64,000 bases of DNA from Beroe forskalii (lineage: Eukaryota; Ctenophora; Nuda; Beroida; Beroidae), in contig WFMF01000196.1 in assembly GCA_011033025.1 (NCBI GenBank), forward strand, positions 1-64,000, written 5' to 3'. The notes below the pieces were generated by a model. The model searched no databases. It was not told where the DNA came from and worked only from the letters and a program-made list of their open reading frames with translations. Shown here piece by piece: positions 1 through 11,582 of the stretch (its first letter is position 1; every line of letters begins with the position of its first letter). Made by a program: the position numbers and the translations under genes.

Positions 1-660
1 ATGCTGCAGGAGAACCCGGTCCTGGCTCTATTTACCCATTTAATTATGTTTGTGAGGAGACTCGGGGCCCCGGGCCCCCATCTACCCCATTTACATAGGA
101 TCATGCCTTGCTGCGGGGAGACCTGTGAGCCCGGCTCTCTGTCTACTCCATTTGATTTTGCTTGCAGGTGGCTCCTGTGTGCCCGGCTCTATCTAGTATC
201 TACCCCATTTGATTATGCTTGCTGCAGGACTCTGTGTGCCCGGCTCTATCTACCTCATTTGATTATGCTTGCTGCAAGAGACTCCGTGTGCCCGGCTCTA
301 TCTACTCCATTTGATTATGCTTGCTGCAGGAGACTCTGTGTGCCCGGCTCTAATTAATCCATTTGATTATGCTTGCTGCAGGTGACTCTGGCCTGTGGGC
401 CCGGCTCTGTCTACTCCTTTTGATTATACTTGCTGCATGAGACTCTGTGTGCCCGGCTCTATCTATTCCATTTGATTATGCTTGCTGCAGGTGACTCTGG
501 CCTGTGGGCCCGGCTCTATCTGCCCCATTTGATAATGCTTGCTGCTTGTGACTCTTTGGGCCCGGCTCTATCTACTCCATTTGATTTAGCTAATTGCTTG
601 TGAATCTGTGAGCACCGGCCTTTGTACTCCGTTTGATTATGCTTGCTGCTCGTGAGCACC
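1..660. repeat. Minisatellite, about 52-bp unit
   Basis: About twelve imperfect copies of a unit of roughly 52 bp run from the window edge to about 660. The conserved pieces are CCCGGCTCTATCTACTCC, TTTGATTATGCTTGCTGC and GACTCTGTGTG. Copies decay towards the right, where unit length varies. Reading frames across it are by-products of the repeat, and the array continues beyond the left edge. Confidence 0.9.
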
Positions 661-796
661 GGCTCTTTTACTGCATAATGACATTTTCGTGCAGCGGCAA
701 TGCAATTCATGTTATGTAAACCATCCACGCTGAATCCAATGCGGGATATTTAAAAGCGATAATTAGTTACGACGCATCGACTATTACCATTATGGT

Positions 797-855
797 GGAG
801 CCTTATTTTGCCTCTTCTCTGAAGAGGCGCGCTTGCGCGCGCAAAATAAGGCTCC
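797..855. repeat. Short perfect hairpin
   Basis: GGAGCCTTATTTTGC at 797-811 is repeated as its exact reverse complement at 841-855, around a 29-base loop rich in GCGC. It could be the end of a small palindromic MITE. No target duplication could be fixed. Confidence 0.7.
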
Positions 856-860
856 GTAAC

Positions 861-2200
861 ATGGAGTAAGGTAAAATTCAAGATGTCACCATGATGTGTT
901 AGTATGTTATAACGTTAAATGTTTTGCTTTGAGGACATATTCACTTTAGCTTTGGTCTTTTAATTCATTTCTCATGCTAAAATGCTTAAGAAATGGTGAG
1001 GTTTATTCAGTATTCAGTAGATCAGTAATATAATTGGAACTTCTGCCTATTTCAATTGCTTTTGATTATTTTGCTCAGTGTAAGTCATTTTTCAGTTGAA
1101 ATATGTAATTGTTCTGTGGAGTAATTTTCCTATTTTATTTGGCTGTCAGGCTGTAACAATTTTTCATCTCACGGAAAAGGAACAAACATAAAAAACAACA
1201 AAATTCACACACACACAGTACTGATTACTATGATAATATACGGTTTATGCATATGTTCCTATAAATCATCGACTTCTTGATGTCCTTAAGCTCACACTTT
1301 TTAAAAACAGTTTCCTTGCATGATTTTCATCCAAACTGATCCTCCTAATCTTCCTAATGCAATCCGTAATAATCTACCTCACTCACTTAAGCTCTGCTTG
1401 ATTAATTAATTAATCCATGCTTTTTTATTTTATTTTACTCTCTCAAATCTCGCAATTTAAACACCCTAAAAGCTGAGGTAGGTATTGGCCTGATGATGCC
1501 TGCACACCACTCATCATTTGGATTTGGCTGTTCTTACATAGAATTTCTCTAGATATCATGTCAAAGTTCAAGTCCAGAGTTGGAGGAAATTAAGTCATGC
1601 AGATTGATGTGTTTTAAGGGATTCAGAAAAATTCCATAATTGTGATAAGCACCTTCTTGCTCTAAGAGTGCCAAAACACTGATCTGAGCATGCAGGCATG
1701 ATGCGTTATCATGTATTAACTTGGAGAGTCTGAGACAAGCATGCAGATGTATCTGAAATCATGCCCCCAATGAAAATAGTACTCCATTATAGAGACATGA
1801 TTTATAGGTTCTGAAATTCAAGACTGGCAAGTTGCTGACTGTGTTCTGCCACTAGGCTGTTTGTCACAATCTTTAGTTGCTTTTAGAGGGAAGAATAGCT
1901 ATTCAGCTTGTTGTAGCTTAGTCTACTCACCTGGAGCATCTAGCTGTATGAATAGCCTGACACTTAACATGGGACTGGGAAAACCAAATAATTATTATTA
2001 ATGAGTATGTTTTTCATGATTGTGATCTATTGTTTATACCAAAACTATCCTGTAGCCAGTGCCAAGGATAATCATGCTGAAGTGTTTAAAAGGCTTGGAG
2101 AAATGATGTGCTAGAGTGTGGAGGATGCATGGTTGTCATTCTCATGATAGCAGTGATGTTTCCTACACAGATATGACAACAATGAACTGGTAAGTATGTT
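861..2200. other. No gene seen; AT-rich, with one dispersed repeat
   Basis: I see no credible coding exon in this stretch. The only recognised content is a copy of the dispersed repeat that also occurs near 38.1, 45.8 and 47.6 kb, annotated separately. Confidence 0.6.
1440..1640 (+). repeat. Dispersed repeat family 1, copy a
   Basis: This copy holds AAGCTGAGGTAGGTATT, ACCACTCATC, TTCAAGT.C.GAGTTGGAG and GCAGATTGATGT in the same order as 38135-38347 (plus) and as the inverted copies at 45810-45945 and 47596-47790. It is the most diverged copy. The class is not recognised, and no ends or target duplication are visible. Confidence 0.7.
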
Positions 2201-2201
2201 G

Positions 2202-2452
2202 CATAAAGGACGTCCACAATGGGGGGAGGGTTACTCTGACCAATGTGGATTTTTGTGGACATAGGGGGAGGGGAGTATGGCCAAATGTGGACATCGGTAA
2301 TTTTCCGAATTTTGATGGATTCTGTGTTGATTTTTCAAGAATTTAGTCATTTTTTGAGAAAAATGTAGATGTCTGGAGATGGGAGTTTTGGATTGCAGAC
2401 AAGGGTGAGGAAGGGGACTTAAATGTCCGAAATTTGGTGGATGTCCTTTATG
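2202..2452. mobile_element. MITE, about 250 bp, with GGACRTCCAC termini
   Basis: The left end CATAAAGGACGTCCACA (2202) is matched by an inverted right end TGGATGTCCTTTATG (to 2452). The interior is non-coding, with GGGGGAGGG runs and TGTGGACAT motifs. A related right-end fragment (GATGTCTGTTATGGATGGCT) lies near 36170. It stops about 35 bp short of the large foldback element starting at 2489. Confidence 0.65.
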
Positions 2453-3715
2453 GATGGCTTTTCCTAGAATCTTTTTCATGATTTCCTAAGCACCCCCGGA
2501 ACGCGAGGTACCGCAGCTGCTAGTACTTTGTGCGCAGTTTTGGAAAACGTAGCAATTTTGCAGCGATATTGCCCCATTTCATATACTAAACGTAGGATAG
2601 AGTAATTTTGAAGATAGCCATTCGATAGAACACAGCACAGGGAGTTCAGTGGTGTAAAGATCATTGGAATACGACTTTCATGACAGAAGTTATGATCAAT
2701 AACACTCGCAGCAGAAAACGAGGTTTTCAAGCAGCGCCATGTTCAGCGATTCACTGTGAAGCTCAGGAACATGATATCGAAAATCTATGATCAACCTACA
2801 CTGCAGAATTTTATCCCTCTATCGATTCCCGAAGGTCCCAAGTCTCTATCTTCAAAATGTGGATTTCTATAAAGAAAAACCCCGAGAGGGTGTAAAAAAG
2901 TACATTACTGTTCACGAATGAGGTACCGCAGCACTGTTACGTGAGACTGCGCGCGTGTGTTGTGTGTGGTGGATGAGAGAGCGCAAACAAATCTTGTTCC
3001 AAGTTCATTTCTGTGTGTTTGCTCGTGCGTGTGTTTGGCTTGTTACTATGTTGCAAATAATATGGTATGAATTGACTATGAATCGATAATGTTAAGTTGT
3101 TAGATGATTTGAAATACGAGCTGTTCTGCCACTGTAAAACCCAATCACTATGCATCATGATACTTTTGAATGGAAGCAAATATAGAACTACAGATAATAA
3201 TGTTACTGGTATAATGCATTTCGAATATTAAGCAAAAGCCCAAAAATGTGTAACAAGGATCAGATAACATCAATTCTGTAATTCGAAGATAAAATTATAC
3301 CGTAATATATAGTTATACGGTAATAATCAGAGCTGATATTTATCGATTATGTTATAGATAGAAATCTGATACGAAAATGAAGCAATCTTAGTTGGGAATG
3401 GTCCGTATGCACAAAATAAGGGAATCCCTTTTTTAAAGGAAAAGCTTTAAATTTAAGGCTTTCCCTCGAGGAATGACCTTTTCCCTTAAAACTGGTGTCT
3501 AACACTGGAGAATGTAGGTTGTGTCAACTCATAATTTTGGTTATTCGGTACTATGGCATTGCTCGTGTTAGAAAGTTATCTAGGGTACATAAATCTGCTC
3601 ACGGTTCCAAGGTGAGCTCCTGGAAGAGATGTGGTAAAAAGTGGCTTATTTTTGAGGAAATTGCTATAAAAGGAGGGAACACCTTAAAAAGGAAAGGGAA
3701 ACACATAAAATGAGA

Positions 3716-4135
3716 GGCTTAACTTAGGAGTGTGATAGGCTTATTTACTTAAGTGTTTAGGAGTGTGATATAGGCTTACTATGGCGTGTGATTTACTTAA
3801 GCTTACTTAGGCTTACTTAGGAGTGTGATAGGCTAACTTAGGAGTGTGATAGGCTTACTTAAAAGTGTGATAGGCCTACTTAGGAGTGTGATAAGCTTAC
3901 TTAGGAGTGTGATAGGCTTACTTAGGAGTGTGATAGGCTTACTTAGGAGTGTGATAGGCTTACTAAGGAGTGTGATAGGCTTACTATGGCATGTGATTTA
4001 CTTAGGCTTACTTAGGCTTACTTAGGAGTGTGATAGGCTAACTTAGGAGTGTGATAGGCTTACTTAAGAGTGTGATAGGCTTACTTAGGAGTGTGATAGG
4101 CTTACTTAGGAGTGTGATAAGATTACTTAGGATAC
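3716..4135. repeat. 21-bp tandem array A inside FB1
   Basis: The unit is close to TTAGGAGTGTGATAGGCTTAC and is repeated about 18 times with point changes and small indels. It lies internal to the left arm of FB1. An 81-residue open frame through it is a product of the 21-base (multiple-of-three) period. Confidence 0.9.
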
Positions 4136-4552
4136 TTAGGAGCACAAGGCTACCCATGAGAACAAGAGGATTGCTCGGGAGTCTGAGAAGGTTTCTCAGT
4201 AGTACGATAGAGTTGTTCAGGAGTGCGAGAAGGCTACAAAAAGAAGTTGATGTGTTGTTTACATTACAAGCTGCTGTCGCTGCCTTGTACTGTTAAATCA
4301 GGGCAGCCTTTTGCAACTCAGAGTTACTAAGTTTGGCGAGTTCATGGAGAATCAAATTAGTGAGGTCTAGGTCCTTGGCCTTGCTTGCCATAGGATTAGG
4401 CTTTGACAAATAGGCGTTACGGCAGGGACAAAATTGATGGCTGCAATATCCTTGGTTTTAATCAATGAAATTAAATTAACAAGATACAGTAGTGGAATCA
4501 AATAAATTGCCTAAACGGGCTAATTACAAAGACTGCAGAACTAATAAAACAA

Positions 4553-5095
4553 CCCTTTTCACTCACTACACACCTCTTTCCACTCATAACATGCCCCTAT
4601 CAACTCATAACACACCCCTCTCCACTCATAACACACCACTCTCAACTCATAACACACCACTATTTACTCAAAACCCACCCCTCTCCACTGATAACCCGCA
4701 GCTCTGAAACCAAAATAAACCCCTCTGAACTCATAACACACCCCTCTCCACTCATAACACACCCTTCTCCTCTCTTAACACACCTCTATCCATTCATAAG
4801 TCATCCCTCTCCATTCATAACACCCCTCTCCACTCATAACCTACCCCTCGGCCCTCTCCACTCGTGAGTCGTGACACGCCCCTCTCCACTCTTAACACAC
4901 CCCTCTCTCGTAACCCACCGTGACACACCCCTCTCCACTCAGAAACCACCCTCCCCACTCATAACACACCCCCATTTACTCATAACACACCCCTCTCCAC
5001 CTATAACACACCCCCTCTCCACTCATAACACACCCCCTCTCCACTCATAACACACCTCTCCACTCATAACACACCCTCCCCTTCGCACTTCTCAT
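4553..5095. repeat. 21-bp tandem array B inside FB1
   Basis: The unit is close to CACTCATAACACACCCCTCTC, repeated more than 20 times with decay. It lies internal to the right arm. Its reverse complement (GGGGTGTGTTATGAGTG) shares the GG.GTGTG.TA core with array A, so the two arrays may be diverged inverted partners. Confidence 0.9.
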
Positions 5096-6020
5096 AACTC
5101 ACATCTGAACAGTGAAAACCCCTCCCGTACCTCAGAGAAACCCCCTGGCTCTACAAGCGAACTTTTTCCTCACTTTTCGAGCATTTGCCATAATTTCAAG
5201 CATTATCACAACTTTTGGACCTTTTCCCAATTTCAAGGGAATCCCTCATTTCTGCATGCCGGCCATTGAGTAACATTTGTAGGTTGCTCACTGTTCGAAT
5301 GGCCATTTCTAAAGTTAAGAAGTTAGTAGTTACATAGCAAATACCAAAAGTATACAAGTTTCTAATCAAGGGTAACTGTACTAGTACACAACATGTTCAA
5401 GCCACAAAATGACCCGTGTAAACAGTAAAGGTTGAAAGAAAGGCGAAAACCATGCGAAATCGGTAACAAGCCAAACACACGCACGAGCAAACACACAGAA
5501 ATGAACTTGGAACAAGATTTGTTTGCGCTCTCTCATCCACCACACACAACACACGCGCGCAGTCTCACGTAACAGTGCTGCGGTACCTCATTCGTAGACA
5601 GTAATGTACTTTTTTACACCCTCCCGGGGTTTTTCTTTATAGAAATCCACATTTTGAAGATAGAGACTTGGGACCTTCGGGAATCGATAGAGGATAAAAT
5701 TCTGCAGTGTAGGTTGATCATAGATTTTCGATATCATGTTCCTGAGCTTCACAGTGAATCGCTGAACATAGCGCCATTTGAAAACCTCGTTTTCTGCTGC
5801 GAGGTGTTATTGATCATAACTTCTGTCATGAAAGTCGTATTCCAATGATCTTTACACCACTGAACTCCCTGTGCTGTGTTCTATCGAATGGCCATCTTCA
5901 AAATTACTCTATCCTACGTTTAGTATATGGAATGTGGCAATATCGTTGCAAAATTGCTGCGTTTCCCAAAACTGCGCACAAAGTACTAGCAGCTGCGGTA
6001 CCTCGCGTTCCGGGGGTGCT

Positions 6021-6536
6021 AAGACCACTTACGTGAGAAATCCCCATGGTAAACCATGGATTTTGCATTTTCTAAAATGATTGCACTACTTGCTTATGGA
6101 TGCCTTGGAACAAGTTGCAAATGGCCGTAGATGTGAAACCTCAAAAATTGATGTTAATCCAATCAGGCAATCAAGCATCTTCATCAAATTCAGTTTTCAT
6201 ACTGTTGACTGTTGAGTTATGTTTCTTGCCTCAGTTGAGCCAATTTGATAAATCATACGATTACTCTTTCCAGTATCAGTTGCCAGTGAATTGCGTGTCA
6301 TACAGTTAAGAAGAAACAATGCTTGCTTGCATTTAAGTATCAGGTACGATGCTTATTGATATATTTTTACTTTATTCAATTCAATTCAATTATAAATTTA
6401 TACAGCACAAAACTTAAAATATATTTTCTCTGGGTTATATAATGAAGCATCTGGGATGTGCTGAGGGTAGGCACCAAGTCAAATTTAAAATCTGTTAAAA
6501 GGGCCTCCCATCAAGTACTAAGTATAGGATAGATAC
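6021..6536. other. No gene seen
   Basis: An AT-rich spacer separates FB1 from the next element. A 69-residue open frame near 6100-6309 shows no recognisable motif and no supporting splice sites. Confidence 0.5.
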
Positions 6537-8023
6537 ACTCAGTTTTTTTTATAAGAAACTTATTGGAAACCTAGGCTACAAGTTTCTTATTTTTTCACGA
6601 TTTTGAGCCTAAAAGTTTCTTAATCGGTTTCTTAATTCTACATACCGACATACCGTACAGCAAAATGTTTACCAAATTTCCAATATAGGAACCTGAATAA
6701 AAAAAAAACAAAAAAATTGAATAAAACAAAAATTGAAATTTCATGCCATTTAACAAAAACATTGAATAATTCAATATCAGAGCGAATATGGGATGGAATA
6801 ATTAATTAATTGTTGCCTTAAGGTGGTTAATATGGTTTTTCTGGGCAAGGTTTATAGACTATTATGTATAATGGTCAACAATTATCCCATAGTGTAATCT
6901 TACATGTAGCCAATTATTACAAAGTCTGGGGCATAGGAATCACACTTGCTGGGGCTATTGTGTGAACCGAAACAGAGAATGTAAGACTAAGTCAAGCCAA
7001 TAGTTATATGTTAAGCAAGGTGAGGAGTTGATTCTAAGTGGCTACTGTGTAAGATTCACTAGGATGGACAGTTTGAGGTGTTGGATAGGGTAGATAAAGT
7101 AAATTTTAACTAGAGACTTAAATGAAAATATTTATAAGAACTTTATTGAATCATAATTCACACGCATATTTACTTTCAAGCATTTAATTATATATAAACA
7201 TACGAAATTATACTATATACCTTTCAAACTTACACAACAATACCTTTAGTACCAAAACTATCACCTGGACAAGGACACCACCTGGACCTGAATTTGGGAT
7301 AATGTGGTCGTCATTAGTATCTAGACGAAGTGGTTACTAGGGTAGTTGCATGTGAATTCTGCAATAATTGAATAAGGTTTAGAAATAAGGTTTCGAAATA
7401 AGGTTTCGAAATAAGGTTTAAAATCTACTTTGTAGACTGTAGTTGAGGATTAAAATCGAACCTTTGATATTTTTAGGTAAATTATACACTTTTTAAGCAT
7501 GTACCTACCTACCTATCTTAAAAGATTTGTGCAACTGTAAACAATGTTCAGGGATCTTCATCAAATGTTCTTCCAAAAAAGTTCGCGAATTTTAAAATTT
7601 AGATAATATTATCTAAATCCTATAAAGATTTACCTAGCCGAGCTTAATGCTTGGAACTTTTGGAAATATATATGGAACTGTAATAGTGTCCTGTCTCAAC
7701 AACAATTTCTAAATTTCTGTTTTGTGCTTGGTAATAAAAGTCCAATGGAAGTACTTTATTACCTAGTTTCGAAATGTTCACAATCAAAAGTGGGGGTCTG
7801 GGGCGCAGCCCCCAGAAGGCAAACGTTTCATGTTAAAAGAATTTCAGTTGCAATAGATTTTATACACAAATTTCAAAATTCTAGGCTAGAAGTTTCTTAA
7901 TTTCTTAATTGTAAATCGTTTAAGTTTCTTAATTTTTCCGAAATTCTAGGCTAAGTTTCTTAAATTTTCGGAAATCCTAGGCTAAGTTTCTTATAGACAG
8001 TTTCTTATTAAAAAAACTGAGTT
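6537..8023. mobile_element. Non-autonomous DNA transposon with ACTCAGTTTTTTT ends
   Basis: The left end ACTCAGTTTTTTTTATAAG is matched by an inverted right end CTTATTAAAAAAACTGAGT. Both flanks carry several subterminal copies of AAGTTTCTTA and of CCTAGGCTA, arranged as inverted sets (6560-6640 and 7870-8000). Subterminal repeats of this kind are typical of hAT or MULE transposase binding sites. No transposase frame is present. At 7795-7823 it carries GGGGCGCAGCCCCC, a hairpin related to those at 31.1-31.9 kb. Confidence 0.7.
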
Positions 8024-8498
8024 TAGTCATATTTGCAAAAACAGTGGTAATACCTACTGTAGTATAGTTAAAAACTGAAACATAAAGTTTACCAAGTCTC
8101 ATTTACTGTCCAATATGCCATCTGAAGTACATTTTCATCCATTAATTACAGAAAGACAAGGTGGCGAAGATTGGATGGATGCAACAATGCCTGCATCAAA
8201 CTAATCAGAGGACCCTCAACCTGTTCCTTAGCTAGGGGGCCTTCGTTGGTAGGGACTCTGTTGTGAGCTTCTGAAGAGCGATGGTTGTGAAGGTAATTTG
8301 ACTTACGAAATCTCCTGTCACGCTCACAATTTTTAACATTTATTGCAATTTACTTGGAATATGACTATTGATTATACCATATTGGACTTCGTCTTTGATT
8401 CACTGTGCAAGTGATAAGTCTCGTTATATTGTTATCAGTTTCTTCTGGGAGCTTAGTGATCATCATATATTAAGAATGATAGAAATTATCAAATTATA
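8024..8498. other. No gene seen
   Basis: Spacer with no recognisable exon, RNA or repeat. Confidence 0.5.
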
Positions 8499-8619
8499 AT
8501 GCCTTCAGGAGCTGGCAGAAGCGACCAACCCAGATATCACTCTGTTACGCACAGCACACGACGAAGAGGTACACGAAGTGGTCCTACTCAGTTTAGCAGC
8601 TACCATAATGAGAGATTGA

Positions 8620-10390
8620 GAGACTACAATCACATCGTGAACTTGAAAACGTTCGAATGGTATGAGAAAGTTAAAAATCAGAAGCTTTCGAAAATCATCT
8701 GATTATTTTCGTCAGCTGAGTATGAATGTATGAAGGGTGCTAATAACAACTGACGATGAATTGAATGAACGATTGGTTTAGAAATATATTGTTGCCTAAT
8801 GCTTCGAGAACAAAGTAATGAACTGTTGTGTTTGACTGACGTTTGTTTGCGTTTCAAAATACTCAAGTCAAATTTGTCGCCATTTAGTCCGACCTTACGA
8901 GGCTTCGGCTACACTTTCGACGCATTTTATGAAACCCCATTTGTACTCAGGCTCGACGCTTGAATATATGAGCTAGTAATAAGAGATAAGAGTTTTAAAT
9001 GATAGAATACTTGGAGCAAGTTGAAAACGTTTGAATGGTACGAGAAAGTTAAAAATGAGAAGCTTTCGAAAATAATATGATTATTGTCGTCAGCTGAGTA
9101 TGAATGTATGAATGGTGCTAATGACTGACAATGGTTTAGAAATATATCGTTGCCTCGAGAAGAAATTATTGAACTGTGGTGTGGCATCTATAATTACATA
9201 TCAAAGACTGACATCTTTGTTTGCTTTTCATAATATTTTATTTTTAAAGCGAAATGACTTAAGTCAGAGTTTTTACCTTCTTATACAAGTAATGGGGGGG
9301 GGGCAACTTCGAAAAACCCCAGGTGGATATTAAAATTGTCAAATGGGGGTTAAACCTTTCGGGGGTTTATGGGGGTTAAAGGAGGCTAAACTGATAAAAA
9401 TCACCGTTTTTCGGTCGGAAAATTCGATTATCTTTCGAAATTCGAAATGGTACTGTGGATATTCGGCTCTCCCTCAAATGGTACCGTTTCAGGTAAGGAT
9501 TTTCGACCTTTTTGAAATGGTACCAATTTCCATGAGGATGTTTGATCCAATTTTGAAATGGTACCATTTAAGTTGAGGTCAATCGATCTTTTCTGAAATG
9601 GTACTATTTCAATTGAGGATTTCGACCCTTTGAGGATTTTCGATTCTTTTCTGAAATGATACCATTTTTTGCTAAGGATTTTGACCCACTTTTGAAATGG
9701 TACCTACCATTTAATTCTAAGTTGAGGACAATCGACCCTTTTCTGAAATGGTACCATTTCTGTTTGGTATTTTTGACCCCTTTCTGAAATGGTACCAATT
9801 AATTGACGATTTTCTACGTCTTTCCGAAATGGGACCATTTTAGTTGGGGATTTTCAATCCTTTCCTGGAATGGTACCATTTCTGTTTGGTATTTTTGTTG
9901 AGAATATTTGCTCCTCTTTGGAAATGGTATAACTTTTGTCGAGGATTTTCCTCCTTCTCAAATGGTACCATTTTTTGTTGAGGAATTTTGAACTAATTCA
10001 GAAATGATACCATTTTTAAAGAGAATTTTCTGTATTTTTTCAAATGCTGCAATTTTTGTTGAATATTTTCGACCCTGTTCTGAAATGGTACCATTTTGGT
10101 TGTTGATTTTTGGCCCTATTTTGAAATGGTACCGAGTATCTGCAAATTTAAACCCCAAAAACCCCAAAGTGGATATGAAAAAAACCAAATAGGGGACTCA
10201 TTTCTCGAGGTTTATGGGGTTTTTGGCGTTGCCCCCTACCCCCAAGTAATTCATGTCATTTCAAGATTTTAGTCCGAACTCACGAGGCTTTGGCTCCACA
10301 TTCCGTGCTTTTTATGGAAACCTCATTTGTATCTCAGGCTTGGCCGTTGGCGCTTGAATATATGAGTTGGTGATAAAAAAAAGAGATATT
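8620..10390. repeat. Direct duplication of a 380-bp segment, second copy interrupted
   Basis: A segment beginning AACTTGAAAACGTT.GAATGG and ending AATATATGAG.T.GTGATAA occurs at about 8640-8990. It recurs at about 9020-10390, where a 949-bp element (9294-10242) splits it. Removing the element and one copy of its 8-bp target duplication makes the second copy collinear with the first. The function of the segment is unknown. Confidence 0.75.
9294..10242. mobile_element. 949-bp element with an 8-bp target duplication and a GGTACC minisatellite core
   Basis: CAAGTAAT occurs at 9286-9293 and 10243-10250, directly flanking the element. The termini are G-rich and inverted: GGGGGCAACTTCGAAAAACCCC-like on the left, mirrored by GGGGTTTTTGGCGTTGCCCCC-like on the right. 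The core is an imperfect minisatellite of about 55-60 bp units, each with the KpnI palindrome in TGAAATGGTACCATTT. There is no coding potential. The 8-bp duplication fits the hAT (or P/Merlin) superfamilies. Confidence 0.8.
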
Positions 10391-10761
10391 AGCTTGTAAT
10401 AATATAAGTCAGAAGTTGAAGAAAAATTGGATATTGTCCTTTTATGGGAGCCGTCACATATTACGTCAGCTCTATTTGGTCATTTTCAACCACCTTCCCC
10501 CGTCTGTCATCTCATGCCATCATTGGGTGACCGGTGACCCCTTCCCCTTGCTGATATCATCATCGACCATACCTCCCCCCAATTTGCAAAACAAATTTTG
10601 ATAGTTTCGAATCGAAACAACAGACATTAATATCAATCATGTACGTGTGGTGTGATTCATATTATCGAACAAAATTTGGTCCTTCTTGTTACAGGAAAAC
10701 CACAGTTAATAATTAAATGGCCTGTCACGTACCCGATTAATTTAGAAATATAGATATCATA

Positions 10762-11369
10762 CCTTATTGGGGTCGTACGAGTGAATTTTGACGACACACC
10801 TGCGACACACCTGCGTTACACCTACGACACACCTACGACACACCTGCGACACACCTACGACACACCTGCGACACATCCACAACACGCCTACGACACATCC
10901 ACGACACAACTGCGACACACCTGCGAGTTGTGTCGCAGGTGTGTCGTAGGTGTGCCGCAGATGTGTCGTCGAAATTCACTCGTACGACCCTTATTGGCCT
11001 TTATTTAGCCGGCCTTTTTATTAACCGGCCCTATGGACAAAAATCGAATCATTTTTGAACCTTTTAATCGGCCTCTTTTCTATTCGTTGCCAGATCAAGG
11101 ATTTTATGCTCTAAAATGACCGCTTAAACCATTTTGAATTGCATCAAAAGGCCCAAATCCCAGTCTAATATGATGATTTAGGTCATTATTGTGTAATGTT
11201 ATGGCGTTCAAGAGAATTGAGCACTGTATAAGCCAATTCATAAAATTTTCATTTGATCTAAATTACTGGCCTCTAATTTGACCGGCCTTTTTTCAACCGG
11301 CCCTTTGTACAAAAATCTCCGAAGTCGTTTTTGTCCTTGTAAGGGCCAGTTAAATAAAGGCCAATAAAG
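10762..11369 (+). mobile_element. MITE family CCTTATTGG, copy 1 (interrupted)
   Basis: The ends are CCTTATTGG.CTTTATTTA on the left and the inverted TAAATAAAGGCCAATAAAG on the right, flanked by TA (10760-10761 and 11370-11371). Internal AACCGGCC motifs recur. A collinear second copy lies at 35201-35621. Copy 1 is longer only because FB2 and its 8-bp target duplication were inserted after base 10770. A TA duplication suggests Tc1/mariner-type mobilisation. Confidence 0.85.
10771..10989. mobile_element. Foldback element FB2 with 8-bp target duplication
   Basis: The inverted ends are GGTCGTACGAGTGAATTT (10771) and its complement ending at 10989. The arms consist of a tandem 11-12 bp motif, CGACACACCTG. 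The 8-bp duplication CTTATTGG lies at 10763-10770 and 10990-10997. The other copy of the host MITE (35201) has a single CTTATTGG with no insertion, giving a natural empty site. Confidence 0.92.
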
Positions 11370-11582
11370 TATTGCAGAAATGCAATGGGTACTCCAAAAC
11401 AAAATATTTTACGCGAAAAAGTTTTAAAATCGTATCCTTTTAACTTTTTAGGATGTGAAATTTCAAGAATTTTGCTGACGTCAGCAGAGTTCAAACCCTC
11501 TACTTTCCTATGCCATCATCTTTCAGCATTAATTGGAAACCCCTCCCTTCGGGTTTTGACGTTTAAATATGTGACGGCTCCC

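Larger units (their letters stand above)
2489..6020. mobile_element. Foldback element FB1, 3.5 kb, with 560-bp inverted arms
   Basis: Bases 2489-3054 reappear as a near-perfect reverse complement at about 5461-6020. Both outer ends read AGCACCCCCGGAACGCG inward. The arms contain a second shared block (TGAGGTACCGCAGCACTG) that resembles the terminal GAGGTACCGCAGCTGC. No transposase-like frame lies inside. The interior is filled by two tandem arrays, both with 21-bp periods. Foldback elements with long arms and tandem repeats are known in Drosophila (FB) and sea urchin (TU); membership here is inferred from structure only. I could not define a target-site duplication. Confidence 0.9.
10446..11582. 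mobile_element. Outer element of a triple nest, with GGGAGCCGTCACATATT ends
   Basis: The 17-base end GGGAGCCGTCACATATT (10446-10462) is exactly inverted at 11566-11582. TTAT flanks both sides (10442-10445 and 11583-11586), a candidate 4-bp target duplication. The interior is non-coding and contains the MITE at 10762-11369, which itself contains the foldback at 10771-10989. This element is therefore the oldest of the three. Confidence 0.75.

Noticed and set aside
1..660. Direct repeats resembling a CRISPR array
   Set aside because: Units vary in length, the spacers are themselves repeated, there are no cas genes, and the context is an intron-bearing animal genome. It is a minisatellite.
3716..5095. 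Open frames of 70-80 codons through the two 21-bp arrays
   Set aside because: A repeat period divisible by three keeps frames open. There is no start context, domain or splice support.
8499..8702. 67-codon frame starting MPSGAGRSDQPRYH
   Set aside because: Its C-terminal half lies in the duplicated 380-bp segment and no homology is recognised. It is too short and too repeat-linked to call.
9294..10242. Frames reading MVPFQ-like repeats on both strands
   Set aside because: Translation of the GGTACC minisatellite in symmetrical frames.
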